A stretch of DNA of 26,665 nucleotides, taken from the IMG/VR virus record IMGVR_UViG_3300006734_000035, positions 1 to 26,665 of that record; one strand, 5' to 3'. The translations under genes and the position numbers were made by a program. The DNA is from a virus. Shown here one piece after another: positions 1-8,900 of this stretch. The notes below the pieces were generated by a model. The model searched no databases, was not told where the DNA came from, and was given only the letters and a program-made list of their open reading frames with translations. Each line of letters opens with the position of its first letter. Position 1 is the stretch's first letter.

Positions 1-77
1 AAGATATTGATTTGTCAATGCAAGGAATGAAAATGAATATAGCTAACCCTTTAGAGCATAAGAACATTGCAGAATAG
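1..77 (+). CDS. 3' end of an unknown gene (partial)
   Basis: The frame beginning at base 3 is open from the window edge and ends at a TAG at 75-77. About 24 residues are visible, ending in NPLEHKNIAE. The fragment is too short to assign a family. It lies 35 bases upstream of the next plus-strand gene and is probably in the same transcript. The gap between them (78-112) is A/T-only apart from a few bases and shows no hairpin. It could also be a chance open frame, because it is so short. Confidence 0.4.
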   Translation, partial: DIDLSMQGMKMNIANPLEHKNIAE

Positions 78-112
78 TAAAATAGAAATAATGATTTAAA
101 TATTTAAAATAA

Positions 113-826
113 ATGCCTCGCTTATCTACTACACAAAGACAAAGAACACAAAACAATCCATTAACTCTTGGTCCTTTTAATCAGTTATCTATACGTTTAC
201 TCACTGGTACTCTCGGGCCTGTTAATAAAGTCGTTCCCAACGGCTATGGCGGAGGTTCTTATAATCATTGGTTTCGTATTGATATTGCATCACCTGCATG
301 GATTATTCTTGCCAAAGGAGGGCAAAAGAAAAAATATCTCGACCTTTCTGTTTATGATTTAAATTTAGTTCCTATTGCAAGTCGAGGAATATTTGATCGA
401 GATAGTATCCAAGAAATAGAAAATGATACTGTTTATTATCCCTATGAAGGACAAGTAATGAGTGCAGGTTCTGATTTATATAATAACTTTGATAGGTTAA
501 GACTTGATGGCGGAGATGATCGTTATTTTCCCTTGCAAACAGGCGGTTATTTATTATGTATTTCATCAACAAGAAATGAAAAACTTGACTACGAAGTAGG
601 TATGGTTGTTGAATTTCCTGTTACAACTTTTGATTTAATACTTGAAAACTTTGATAAATTTATTTTTGAAAATGGTGATTACATAAGAGCAGATACTGAT
701 CCTGGTTATATAGAGTTAGATCGACATAACCATTCTTTGTCTGAATGGAAGACTGCTTGGGAAAGAGAACACCAACAAACACATCCTTTTCCTGCTATCT
801 TGTTACCATATGCCACTAGACCGTGA
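113..826 (+). CDS. Unknown 237-residue phage protein, probably virion-associated
   Basis: I do not recognise a named family. The protein starts with a basic, Gln/Thr-rich stretch (residues 1-15). A globular part follows with many aromatic and glycine residues (for example GPFNQLSIRLLTGTLGPVN and GYGGGSYNHWFRIDI), and it ends in an acidic and His-rich tail. There is no signal peptide or membrane segment. The beta-rich composition with Gly/Asp turns would suit a tail or capsid accessory protein, but this is only an impression. The start is the ATG at 113. No clear Shine-Dalgarno sequence precedes it. Its TGA stop (824-826) overlaps the GTG start of the next gene (823), which suggests coupled translation. 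Confidence 0.75.
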   Translation: MPRLSTTQRQRTQNNPLTLGPFNQLSIRLLTGTLGPVNKVVPNGYGGGSYNHWFRIDIASPAWIILAKGGQKKKYLDLSVYDLNLVPIASRGIFDRDSIQEIENDTVYYPYEGQVMSAGSDLYNNFDRLRLDGGDDRYFPLQTGGYLLCISSTRNEKLDYEVGMVVEFPVTTFDLILENFDKFIFENGDYIRADTDPGYIELDRHNHSLSEWKTAWEREHQQTHPFPAILLPYATRP

Positions 827-1047
827 GTGATGAGTTACAGAATAAAACGCAAAAAAATAACTCAATCAATAAAAATAAATCAGAAACAATTTATCAAGCT
901 GCGCTTAATTCCATGGGTGAGGACGACGAATGGTTGTGTGTGGTTAGTCAGCATGGCCGTTTGCCGATCCAAAAGACAAGTAAACGATTGGATGCAAGAA
1001 AGAAAAAACAAAAGAAGCCGTCAATTGAGATTGAATTTGACAGGTAA
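823..1047 (+). CDS. Small unknown protein (74 residues)
   Basis: It starts at a GTG overlapping the previous stop codon (GTGA). The first third is Asn/Lys/Gln-rich. The middle reads like a folded segment (GEDDEWLCVVSQHGRLPIQ) and the end is a very basic stretch (RKKKQKKP) followed by IEIEFDR. A nucleic-acid-binding role is possible from the charge, but nothing specific can be claimed. A second frame is open across the whole gene from 827 to 1267. I prefer this frame here because its composition is more protein-like and because of the tight coupling to the upstream gene. Confidence 0.6.
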   Translation: MSDELQNKTQKNNSINKNKSETIYQAALNSMGEDDEWLCVVSQHGRLPIQKTSKRLDARKKKQKKPSIEIEFDR

Positions 1048-1054
1048 AGAAGCT

Positions 1055-1267
1055 ATGAAATTACAATTAATAGGCGTAAAAATTTTACGTGAGTGGATTA
1101 ATTTAATACCTGCGGGAGATTCTTTGGCTTTTAGGTGTGACTCAGCAAAAAAAGAAAAACAATTTCGTATTTGGAAAAAATGGTTCCAAAAGAATGAAGA
1201 TTCTAATTGGATAATCAAAGAAGATATAAAAACATTTTTTTACTACAAATCTATACATATAGAATAA
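1055..1267 (+). CDS. Small unknown basic protein (70 residues)
   Basis: The ATG at 1055 is preceded by an AAAGAAG-type ribosome binding site (about 1046-1052) that overlaps the stop of the previous gene, so I place the start here. The same frame is open from 827, which would give 146 residues with an unconvincing N-terminus. The product is amphipathic and basic, with a run of Lys and aromatic residues (RIWKKWFQKNEDSNWIIKED), and is probably helical. I recognise no family. It sits between two other tiny plus-strand genes and may belong with them. Confidence 0.5.
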   Translation: MKLQLIGVKILREWINLIPAGDSLAFRCDSAKKEKQFRIWKKWFQKNEDSNWIIKEDIKTFFYYKSIHIE

Positions 1268-1286
1268 AAGAGTGTATGGTATTTTT

Positions 1287-1451
1287 ATGGAACATTTGAA
1301 TCAGTATTTAGAAGCTTTATTGGCAGTCCATGCAACTGCTAGTGTCATCACTGCTTTAACGCCTACTCCCAAAGATGATGCGTTAGTTTCAAAATTTTAT
1401 AAAATTTTAGAAACTATTGCACTTGTTGTTGGTAAAGCTAAGCAACGTTAG
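1287..1451 (+). CDS. 54-residue unknown protein
   Basis: The ATG at 1287 to TAG at 1449-1451 gives 54 residues: a short amphipathic helix (MEHLNQYLEALLAVHATASV), a turn with TPTPKDD, then a second helix ending in VVGKAKQR. The two-helix pattern, with the TPTP-K-D-D turn, resembles small conserved proteins I associate with marine phages; no function is known to me. It is mildly hydrophobic but lacks a clear membrane span, so a holin role is possible but unsupported. Its stop codon shares bases with the stop of the opposing small gene (TTAG, 1448-1451). Confidence 0.6.
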   Translation: MEHLNQYLEALLAVHATASVITALTPTPKDDALVSKFYKILETIALVVGKAKQR

Positions 1452-1609
1452 TTTTCAACAGGTTGAAACCAAAAAACAACACCTCCTTGTTCATCAACCC
1501 ATTGTTTTGTAGCGTAAGCCTTGTCTTTATCAAGGGTTACGCATTTTTTTTCTTTTCCTACTTCCCAACAAATATTTACTTTGATTGGTTTATCTTTTTT
1601 AGGTTTCAT
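1448..1609 (-). CDS. 53-residue unknown protein downstream of the endolysin
   Basis: The best start is the ATG at 1609. It lies inside the last codons of the hydrolase gene and gives an 11-base overlap. The longer open frame back to 1648 would need a bigger overlap. The product has a basic start (MKPKKDKPIKV), two cysteines (ICWEV and KCVTL) and a beta-like end (GGVVFWFQP). I recognise no family. It would be translated together with the lysis enzyme, so an accessory role in lysis or host interaction is a guess only. Confidence 0.55.
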   Translation of the reverse strand: MKPKKDKPIKVNICWEVGKEKKCVTLDKDKAYATKQWVDEQGGVVFWFQPVEN

Positions 1610-2717
1610 TTTTTTTAACAAGTAATGCCCAACCAGTACCATTGCCATCGCATTCCCATCTTTTTAACCAATTTTTTCGACTGTAGTAAATGGCTTTTCC
1701 AGCAGCATAGTCAGTATTGATATATCCTCCATTAATCATATCAGCATCGCCATAAGGATCATGATGAATAAAATTATCTTTGTCAAAACCAATCACACAG
1801 GTCCAATGCCCACCTCCTTGAGGTTTAGAAACAGGACCTTTGTGTAACCAACCAACTGCTACTGGTCGTTTATTTCTAATTTCATTTTCAAGTACCGCAG
1901 GATTTCCATTAGTAATAAATTTTGCGTTTAATCCTAATTGCTGCAATGTTTTTACCTGTGCAACGTATTCAGTTGAATCTCCATGTTTGCTTCTAATGTG
2001 ATTGTACTCATCATCAGTATCAATGACGCCATAATAACGTGCAATCATGGCACAAGTAGAAGAAAAACATTCTCTAAAGCCAGTGCCTGATTCATTATCT
2101 AATTGATACTCATAAGGAATATCTAAAACCAATTCATCAATAACATTTTCTAAATTGCAACCAGGTACCTGCAACTGCTTGTCCATTATCTGGATTAATT
2201 TTTTTGAGTAATCTGGATCAGTTGCATAGCCTTCTTGCACTAAAAGTTCAGCACATTCATTTCTGTTTTTTGCTCTATTAACTCCTTTGTAGCCTTTATA
2301 ATCTTTGTACCATCTGTTTACCAGATAGTTTACACATTCGTCTAATGAATCAAAGTTTAAAAACCCATCTGTAATGGTAATCCACTTATTGTCAATAAAT
2401 TCATTAGTTATACAGTCTGATCCACCAGGGCCTTTCAATCCAAAGTAGTTGTATTCACCTGAAACATGTTGTCCCCATCCAGATTCTAAAGCCCATTGAG
2501 CAGCTACACACTCTGGATAAATAGCACCTGCTTTTTCGGCTGAGTTAAAGACTGCATCCCAGTTATTCTCATCAGTATTATTTTTTGTTTCTCTATATTT
2601 AGATGCAAAAATATTTAAAACTTCAGGCGATACTTTAGTTTGCAGCCAATTCCAGGCATCAACCTGATGCTGCGCAGCAGTGTAATACTTGGCAGCATCA
2701 GTGAATTTAATTGTCAT
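1599..2717 (-). CDS. Two-domain peptidoglycan hydrolase: glucosaminidase + C39-type peptidase
   Basis: The 372-residue protein combines two wall-cutting domains. Residues about 30-185 match the FlgJ/LytG-type glucosaminidase family: the catalytic-type Glu78 lies in QWALESGWG, followed by the NYFGLKG motif (90-96) typical of the fold. Residues about 195-350 look like a C39-family cysteine peptidase: a Cys217-centred helix (ECFSSTCAMIARYYG), His304 in GGGHWTCVIGF and Asp320 in HHDPYGD form the expected Cys-His-Asp set. No signal peptide or membrane anchor is visible, so release would need a holin or another route. This is the likely endolysin. It follows the glycosyltransferase gene on the same strand. 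The ATG at 2717 has only a weak AGAG-like ribosome site. Confidence 0.85.
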   Translation of the reverse strand: MTIKFTDAAKYYTAAQHQVDAWNWLQTKVSPEVLNIFASKYRETKNNTDENNWDAVFNSAEKAGAIYPECVAAQWALESGWGQHVSGEYNYFGLKGPGGSDCITNEFIDNKWITITDGFLNFDSLDECVNYLVNRWYKDYKGYKGVNRAKNRNECAELLVQEGYATDPDYSKKLIQIMDKQLQVPGCNLENVIDELVLDIPYEYQLDNESGTGFRECFSSTCAMIARYYGVIDTDDEYNHIRSKHGDSTEYVAQVKTLQQLGLNAKFITNGNPAVLENEIRNKRPVAVGWLHKGPVSKPQGGGHWTCVIGFDKDNFIHHDPYGDADMINGGYINTDYAAGKAIYYSRKNWLKRWECDGNGTGWALLVKKNET

Positions 2718-2767
2718 TTTTATTCTCTATCTCATCAATATTATATCAATTACCTTGTATTTAACGT

Positions 2768-3457
2768 TTATTTTTGATTTTGCATTTTAGTTAGATACTC
2801 TTTAAAGTTTCCTTCATAAATTTTGGTTCCAATGTGCATGCAAGTTGTATCTGTTGCAACCCAAATATCAAAACCAAGTTCATGAATTTTATGACAGAGA
2901 TTAATATCTTCTCCAACAAAATTTTCATTATCAAAATCATATTGACATATATTTTTTAATTTTTTACCTCTAAAAATAGTTTCTTTACTGTTGTCCGCTA
3001 ATTTCTTTAAAACTTTTTTACTTAATTTTACGCAGCCTGTACCAACGGATTCAACTTTAATATAAGAATCTACTGATGTCTTGTTTAAATCATAGTTTAC
3101 ATTATAGTGTTCATCGTCTGATTTATTTGGTACCGATAAAGCAATAACATCTCGATTGTCTTTTAAAATATCAATAATATGCAAAGGGTTAAAAAATGTG
3201 TCGGAATCAACAAAAAGTAAGGCATCATATTTATTTTCAATTGCCATTGTTAAAAGTTGATTTCTTGCCATAGGCAAAATACTTTCATATGACAACATTG
3301 AAATGTTAGTTTCAATATTATTAATTAAAGCAAGTTTTGATAATTCATGACAAGCAAATGCATACCAGGCATCGACTCTTCCATCAAGAGACGGAGTGCC
3401 AATTAAAACACGCATCGGTAATTTCTTATTGTTTCCTGATGCTTGTTTAATTTTCAT
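2768..3457 (-). CDS. GT-A fold glycosyltransferase (family 2-like)
   Basis: The 229-residue protein has the hallmarks of a nucleotide-sugar-dependent GT-A enzyme. These are an N-terminal strand MRVLIGTPSLDGRV (15-28), the DSD metal and nucleotide-sugar motif at residues 84-86 in LLFVDSDTFF, a GEDINLCHKIHELG segment (182-195) with an acidic pair near the acceptor site, and a later His208 (CMHIG) in a position often used for metal binding. The true start may be the Met at residue 15. The substrate cannot be read. Its place between fibre and lysis genes would fit sugar modification of virion proteins or of host surface glycans, but this is inference. Lys and Asn are common, as elsewhere in the window. 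Confidence 0.8.
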   Translation of the reverse strand: MKIKQASGNNKKLPMRVLIGTPSLDGRVDAWYAFACHELSKLALINNIETNISMLSYESILPMARNQLLTMAIENKYDALLFVDSDTFFNPLHIIDILKDNRDVIALSVPNKSDDEHYNVNYDLNKTSVDSYIKVESVGTGCVKLSKKVLKKLADNSKETIFRGKKLKNICQYDFDNENFVGEDINLCHKIHELGFDIWVATDTTCMHIGTKIYEGNFKEYLTKMQNQK

Positions 3458-3489
3458 TGTTGTATTTAAATTGAAATTTTATTTTAACA

Positions 3490-3529
3490 GTTTTAGGGAA
3501 TAATTGTTGTTTTAATTAATCCCTAAAAC
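3490..3529. other. Perfect 10-bp inverted repeat between two genes
   Basis: GTTTTAGGGA at 3490-3499 is exactly mirrored by TCCCTAAAAC at 3520-3529. The 20-base A/T loop can itself pair partly (about five more pairs after one mismatch). It lies in the 81-base gap between the 109-frame gene and the glycosyltransferase. Neither side is followed by a run of T, so it does not look like a standard intrinsic terminator. It could be an RNA processing or stability hairpin, or a protein-binding site. Confidence 0.5.
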
Positions 3530-3538
3530 CCATAGCAA

Positions 3539-3850
3539 TTAACCTAAAGTATTAATATCAAAATTATTTTCTCGTGTTTCCGTAGAAGGGTTGACGATAC
3601 TACCATACATGCTGTCAAAAACTTGATCTAAGTGTGCAGTGCTGCACATACCAAGAAGTTCTGCCTTGGTAAAATCAGTAGGAACTTTGTTAAGATACTC
3701 AACATCAACCTGTTTGCTAAAGTCACGAGTTAAATCGTTACAAGTGTAAACAATAGTTAACTCCCATTCTTTAACTTTGCCGTTGGTTTTAACGGTTGGA
3801 ATTGCTTTTGAAAGTGCTTTAGTAGCACCACTTGCATATTGGAAAGTCAT
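3539..3850 (-). CDS. Unknown 103-residue protein of the tail/adsorption block
   Basis: The start is chosen at the ATG at 3850 because an AAAGGA ribosome site sits about eight bases upstream. The longer frame (to 3868) would need a TTG and would place that site inside the gene. The product begins MTFQYASGATKALSKAIPTV and has a beta-rich middle (WELTIVYTCND). It ends in an Asn/Asp tail. No family is recognised. It lies between the chaperone-like gene (36 bases upstream) and the inverted repeat before the glycosyltransferase. Two Cys residues do not form a clear metal motif. Confidence 0.6.
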   Translation of the reverse strand: MTFQYASGATKALSKAIPTVKTNGKVKEWELTIVYTCNDLTRDFSKQVDVEYLNKVPTDFTKAELLGMCSTAHLDQVFDSMYGSIVNPSTETRENNFDINTLG

Positions 3851-3886
3851 AAATAAATCCTTTTGCAATTTCTATTGTACCTAATA

Positions 3887-4315
3887 CTATGGCTTTATGG
3901 GCCAATTAATATTCCAAGGAAATCCAGTTTGTTGTGTAATATCCCTTAATAACTGGCGATAAGTAAGCCAAAGAGCAGAGTCTACGGGAGAGTCTGGAAG
4001 TTGTGTCCAGTCTGAATTAATTAAACAACGATCTCGTTCTGCGCGAATATTAGCGCTGGCTTGTTCTTCAGGCAACTTTTGTAGTTGCCATGTTTGAGTC
4101 CATGTGCCATCAATAAGTTTAACGTTTTGTCTAACACGATGTGTTTTACTGTCAAAATCAGGAGTTGCTGTAGGGGTGACGGGATATACATTAAAATCCG
4201 CCAGTGCATCTTCGGTTATAGGGTTTGGAAAAGAAATATTAGGATTTTCTTTTTTAAGATCTCCAATATTATATGGGAACTTGACAACTTTAGTGTTAAT
4301 AATTTTTACAAACAT
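3887..4315 (-). CDS. Tail-fibre-assembly-chaperone-like protein
   Basis: The C-terminal half has the layout common in phage tail fibre assembly and XkdW-like proteins: a basic helix with RAERDRCLINSDWTQLPDSP, then ALWLTYRQLLRDITQQTGFP and a final WPIKP. In that family, such proteins help fold or attach the fibre made by the adjacent gene. The neighbours fit: it follows the two large fibre-like genes directly. Two starts are possible: ATG at 4315 (chosen), or a TTG at 4339 that overlaps the upstream stop. The N-terminal third (FVKIINTKVVKFPYNIGDL) resembles the short beta domain seen in other members. Confidence 0.7.
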   Translation of the reverse strand: MFVKIINTKVVKFPYNIGDLKKENPNISFPNPITEDALADFNVYPVTPTATPDFDSKTHRVRQNVKLIDGTWTQTWQLQKLPEEQASANIRAERDRCLINSDWTQLPDSPVDSALWLTYRQLLRDITQQTGFPWNINWPIKP

Positions 4316-4335
4316 AATAAAACTTTGATAAAAAT

Positions 4336-5946
4336 TCAAAGGTCATAAGACCAAAGGTTTCCGGCATTTGTTGTATTAGCAATATACATCTTAGTACCAT
4401 CATTGTTAAAATGCAGACCTCTTGTAATCACTGCTTCCGAATGTGTACTAAAAAAAGTTGAAAAACTAGCACTAGATACATCCCATGCAATTGATAAATC
4501 ATATTCATTTATGCCGTCACTGGAATATCCACTAACGTACATTTTTTTACCATCAGGTTTAAAAAATAAACCCCATGGGGCTGCTTCTTGTCCTCCTATA
4601 TAAAAAGATTGCAAGAAACTAGCACTAGATACATCCCAAGCTGGTGATAAATCATATTCATGTACTCTGTCGCTAGTCGCACCAATAATATACATTTTAT
4701 AACCATCATCTCTAAAATATAAAGCTGTTGGAGTTGTCTCTTGTGCTCCTACATAAAAAGACTGCAAGAAACTAGCAGTAGATATATCCCAACCTGGTAA
4801 TAAATCATATTCATATACTCTGTCGTTAGTCGCACCAATAATATACATTTTTTTGCCGTCGCTAGGTCTAAAAAATAAACCGTATGGCGTTCCGTCTTGT
4901 GTACTTACACTAAAATACTGCAAATGACTAGCAGTACTTATATCCCAGGCAGTTGTTAAATCAAATTCATTTACTCTGTCAAAACTTAAACCAATAGTAT
5001 ACATTTTATAGCCATCAGGGGTAAAAAATATATCCATCGGAGAAGTATCGTAATTACTTAATTCGTAATAATTTGTTGTAGGTGTAGTATAAGATGCTGA
5101 TGATATATCCCAGTCTGTTGATAATTGATATTGGTAAATACTATGGTAACCTGAATCAGTTATGTACATTACCCTACCATCAGGTTTAAACCATAGACCT
5201 AATGGAGAAGTTAAGAATGGAGAAGTTGATTGTAGTTGCAAAGACTGGGAAAGACTAGCACTAGATACATCCCAAGCTGGTGATAAATCATATTCATATA
5301 CTTTGTCAGTAGTTGAACCAACAATATACATTTTATAACCATCATCTTTAAAAAATACTTGCCATGGAACTGAATCTTGTCCTCCCACATAAAAACCTTG
5401 TAAGTAACTAGCAGTACTTATATTCCAGGCAATTGTTAAATCATATTCATGTACGTAGTCAGTGCCGTAACCTATGACGTACATCTTATAGCCATTAGGT
5501 TTAAAAAATACACCTGTTGGGATATTTTCTTGAGTTCCTACATAAAAACCTTGTAAATAACTAGCACTAGATACATCCCAAGCTATTGATAAATTATATT
5601 CACGTACGTAGTCAGTAGTGTAACCAACAATATACATTTTATAACCATCGGGTTTAAAATATAAACCTTTTGGATTTGCTTCTTGTGTCTTTACAGAAAA
5701 AGATTGCAAGAGACTAGCAGTAGATATATCATATGCAGTTGTTAAATCATATTCATATACACTGTCACTTGTATTACCAATATGATACATTTTGAGACCA
5801 TCATCGTTAAAAACGACTTGTCCCAAATTAGATTCTGTAGTAGTAAGATAATTTACCGGTGTGCCTTTAAAACTAGCATTTGATATATTCCAGCCAGTTT
5901 TTTGACTACCTGCTGCAGTCAACAAATAAGATGCAAGTAAACTCAT
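4336..5946 (-). CDS. Tail protein made of about ten propeller-like blades
   Basis: The 536-residue protein consists almost wholly of a unit of about 51 residues, with a core reading KMYI-G-T-D-V-EYDL then AWDVSSAS and finally GLFFKPDGY. Nine full units run from about residue 52 to 518. The N-terminus (residues 18-51) supplies only the second half of a unit, and the last 18 residues only the first half, so the two ends together make a tenth. Such end-pairing is typical of closed beta-propellers. It probably sits at the tail tip or fibre and binds a host surface ligand (inference). The ATG at 5946 overlaps the fibre's TAA stop (TAATG), so the two are translationally coupled. Blades 4 and 5 are a few residues longer than the others. 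Confidence 0.8.
   Translation of the reverse strand: MSLLASYLLTAAGSQKTGWNISNASFKGTPVNYLTTTESNLGQVVFNDDGLKMYHIGNTSDSVYEYDLTTAYDISTASLLQSFSVKTQEANPKGLYFKPDGYKMYIVGYTTDYVREYNLSIAWDVSSASYLQGFYVGTQENIPTGVFFKPNGYKMYVIGYGTDYVHEYDLTIAWNISTASYLQGFYVGGQDSVPWQVFFKDDGYKMYIVGSTTDKVYEYDLSPAWDVSSASLSQSLQLQSTSPFLTSPLGLWFKPDGRVMYITDSGYHSIYQYQLSTDWDISSASYTTPTTNYYELSNYDTSPMDIFFTPDGYKMYTIGLSFDRVNEFDLTTAWDISTASHLQYFSVSTQDGTPYGLFFRPSDGKKMYIIGATNDRVYEYDLLPGWDISTASFLQSFYVGAQETTPTALYFRDDGYKMYIIGATSDRVHEYDLSPAWDVSSASFLQSFYIGGQEAAPWGLFFKPDGKKMYVSGYSSDGINEYDLSIAWDVSSASFSTFFSTHSEAVITRGLHFNNDGTKMYIANTTNAGNLWSYDL
4336..5946 (-). repeat. In-frame tandem repeats of about 153 bp (propeller blades)
   Basis: The coding sequence of the 536-residue protein is a set of diverged direct repeats of roughly 153 bp. 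Recurrent DNA strings such as ACTAGCACTAGATACATCCCA appear in the AT-rich sequence at several blades. Some pairs of blades are close enough at DNA level to recombine with each other, which would change blade number or sequence. Confidence 0.75.
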
Positions 5947-8900
5947 TATGCAAAGCTCCCGCCATATGCACCGTAAAGGGTGGTGTCAAACTTCCAGAAT
6001 ATTAGTATATCATCATCAGTAAATGTTGGAGCAGTGTTACCAGCAGAAGTAACCCAAGTAATTGTGGGCCATGTCAAAGTATAACTTGAACCAGAAATTA
6101 AATGCATTAATACAGATTCACCAGAAACTAAGGCTTCAGTAAATGTTGTATTTGCACTTACTGTTCTAGATTGAATACCCCCATTGGCTGGATTTATTTC
6201 AGTACCTGTTATTACTGCGGTTGTTTGTGCAAATGCATTACCGCTAACAACACCTGCATCGTCAACATAAATTCTTTCAGTAGGACCAGCACCAATTCTA
6301 ATAATTCCTTGATCGCTTGATGAACCTGATATTTGTCCAATAATAGTATTATCACCTGAAACAATAGAATAACCTGCTTTATAACCTATTCCAATATTTC
6401 CTGATCCACTAACATTACTATAAAGTGTTTCAAAACCAACTGCAGTGTTACTATTTCCAGTTGTATTAGCAGTTAAAGAAGCATAACCTAATGCAGTGTT
6501 ACTATTTCCAGTTGTATTAACATATAGGGAAGCATAACCTAATGCAGTATTGTATTGTGCTGTAGTATTAGTGTAAAGAGAAAGAGTACCTACTGCAGTA
6601 TTGTATCGTCCTGTAGTATTACTAAATAATGTTTGTGAACCTACTGCAGTATTATCATTGCCTGTAGTATTAGACAATAATGCTGTATGACCAATTGCAG
6701 TATTGTTTTGCCCAATGCTTGTTAATTTTAACGCATTATAACCTGCTGCAGTATTGTATTGTCCTGTAGTATTATTTAATAGTGTTTCTGAACCTATTGC
6801 GGTGTTATAACTTCCGGTAACATTACCAGATAATGCCTGATAACCTACTGCAGTATTGTATTCTCCAATTGTATTAACATATAGCGAAGCATAACCTACT
6901 GCAGTATTATTATTTCCAGTTGTATTATTATATAAGGAAGCATAACCTACTGCGGTATTTTGACTACCTGTAGTATTGTAATTAGAACTTAGATTACCTA
7001 ATGCAGTATTGTACATTCCAGTAGTATTACTATATAATGTATTCCAGCCAAATCCAACGTTCCGACCTACAGTAGTGTTATTTAATGACCAATTACCAAA
7101 TGCGCAGTTATAATATCCTGTAACATTATTTTTTAATGCGTGATAACCTACTGCAACATTTGCGGCTCCAGTAACATTATTAGCTGCTACATAATAACCT
7201 AATGCAGTATTGTACCCTCCAGTAGTAGTGTTAAGTAACGCTTGAAAACCTACTGCAGTATTGAACCATCCAGTCGTATTACTATATAATGCCTGATAAC
7301 CTAATGCAGTAGTTCCAGAATACTGATTAAGATTACTATATAATGCCTGATAACCTAATGCGGTATTGGCATTTCCGGTTATATTATTATATAATGCTTC
7401 ATAACCTAATGCGGTATTGCATTCTCCTGTAGTGTTACTATATAATGCATCATGACCTACTGCTAGGTTATAACTTCCTGTCGTATTATATAATGCCTGA
7501 TGACCTATTGCAGTATTGCGATTTCCAGTTACATTTTTCCATAATGCCCGATAACCTAATCCAAGATTAGCATTTCCGGTAACATTACCAGATAATGCTT
7601 GATAACCTACTGCGGTATTAAAATGTCCTGTTTGATTAAGAAATAGGGCCTGAGTACCTATTGCAGTATTATATACAGATGCAGTAGAAGCATACATTGC
7701 TTGGGAACCTACTGCAGTATTGCCCCATGTTGTAGTGTTAGCTTTTAATGCTTGAAAACCTACTGCAACATTTGAATATCCATAAGTATTGCCGGATAAA
7801 GCTTCATAGCCTATTGCAGTATTATTATGTCCAGTCGTATTAACAACTAATGTTTTATAACCTAATGAAGTATTTCCTGTTCCGGTACTATTAACATTTA
7901 ACGACTGATAACCTATTGCAGTATTATAACTTACTAAATTATCTTTTAATGCTTCATAACCAAGTGCAGTATTGCCCGATCCGGTAACATTAGCTTTTGA
8001 TGAGTACCAACCTACTGAAACATTAGCACTTGCTTCACAACCAGTTAATGCGTACCCACCTACTGCAGTATTGCCAAATCCACTTATATTGGCTCTTAAT
8101 GCAAACACACCAAGTGCAGTATTATCTCTTCCAGATGTATTATTTATAAGTGCTCTCCAGCCTACTGCAGTATTGTACCCTGCAGTAGTAGCATTTAACG
8201 CTTGATAGCCTAATGCAGTGTTGTAGTCTCCAGTAATATTAGATTGTAGTGCTTGAAAACCTACTGCAGTATTCTCTTCTCCATAAGTATCAAGCTTTAA
8301 TGCCTGATAACCTATTGCAGTATTTCCACTAACAAAGTTATATACGCCTGTTGCAGCTTCTACGCCAAGTGCAGTAGTAAAAGGTAATGCATTATCTGTT
8401 ATACCACTAAGGGTTGCAACTGTACCCCAACTTAAATTACCAGCTGCGTCACTTAATAATGCATCACCAGAGGTAATTGCATCATTAGGTGGCAAAATCC
8501 AAGTGACATTAGAATTAACTGTAGTGGAAGATTTAAAAGCAACCCAATTAGATGAATTTCCGTCATATAATTTAATTTCACCTGTTGAAAGTATATTTAA
8601 TTCATTAAAATATCCGGTATCTCCTGTAACTGTTGTTCCATATGCCAGAACAAAATTACCAGTGCCACCGTTAATTTGATTGCCTGTAACAGTAGTACCG
8701 CTAACAAGCGTAAATACACCAGTGCCACCTGTTAAATTAGTAAACTTACCAGTAGCTCCTGTAACTGTTGTTCCAGATACTAGAGTAAATACACCAGTGC
8801 CACCAGTTAAACTACTAAATTTACCAGTAGCTCCTGTGACAGTAGTACCGCTAACAAGCGTAAACACACCTGTATTACCAGTTAAACTACTAAATTTACC

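Noticed and set aside
372-572. Minus-strand 66-residue frame inside the 237-residue gene
   Set aside because: It is an antisense shadow of a longer gene with better composition and coupled neighbours.
4021-4348. Small frames within and opposite the chaperone-like gene
   Set aside because: They overlap fully with a gene supported by family pattern and have no independent support.
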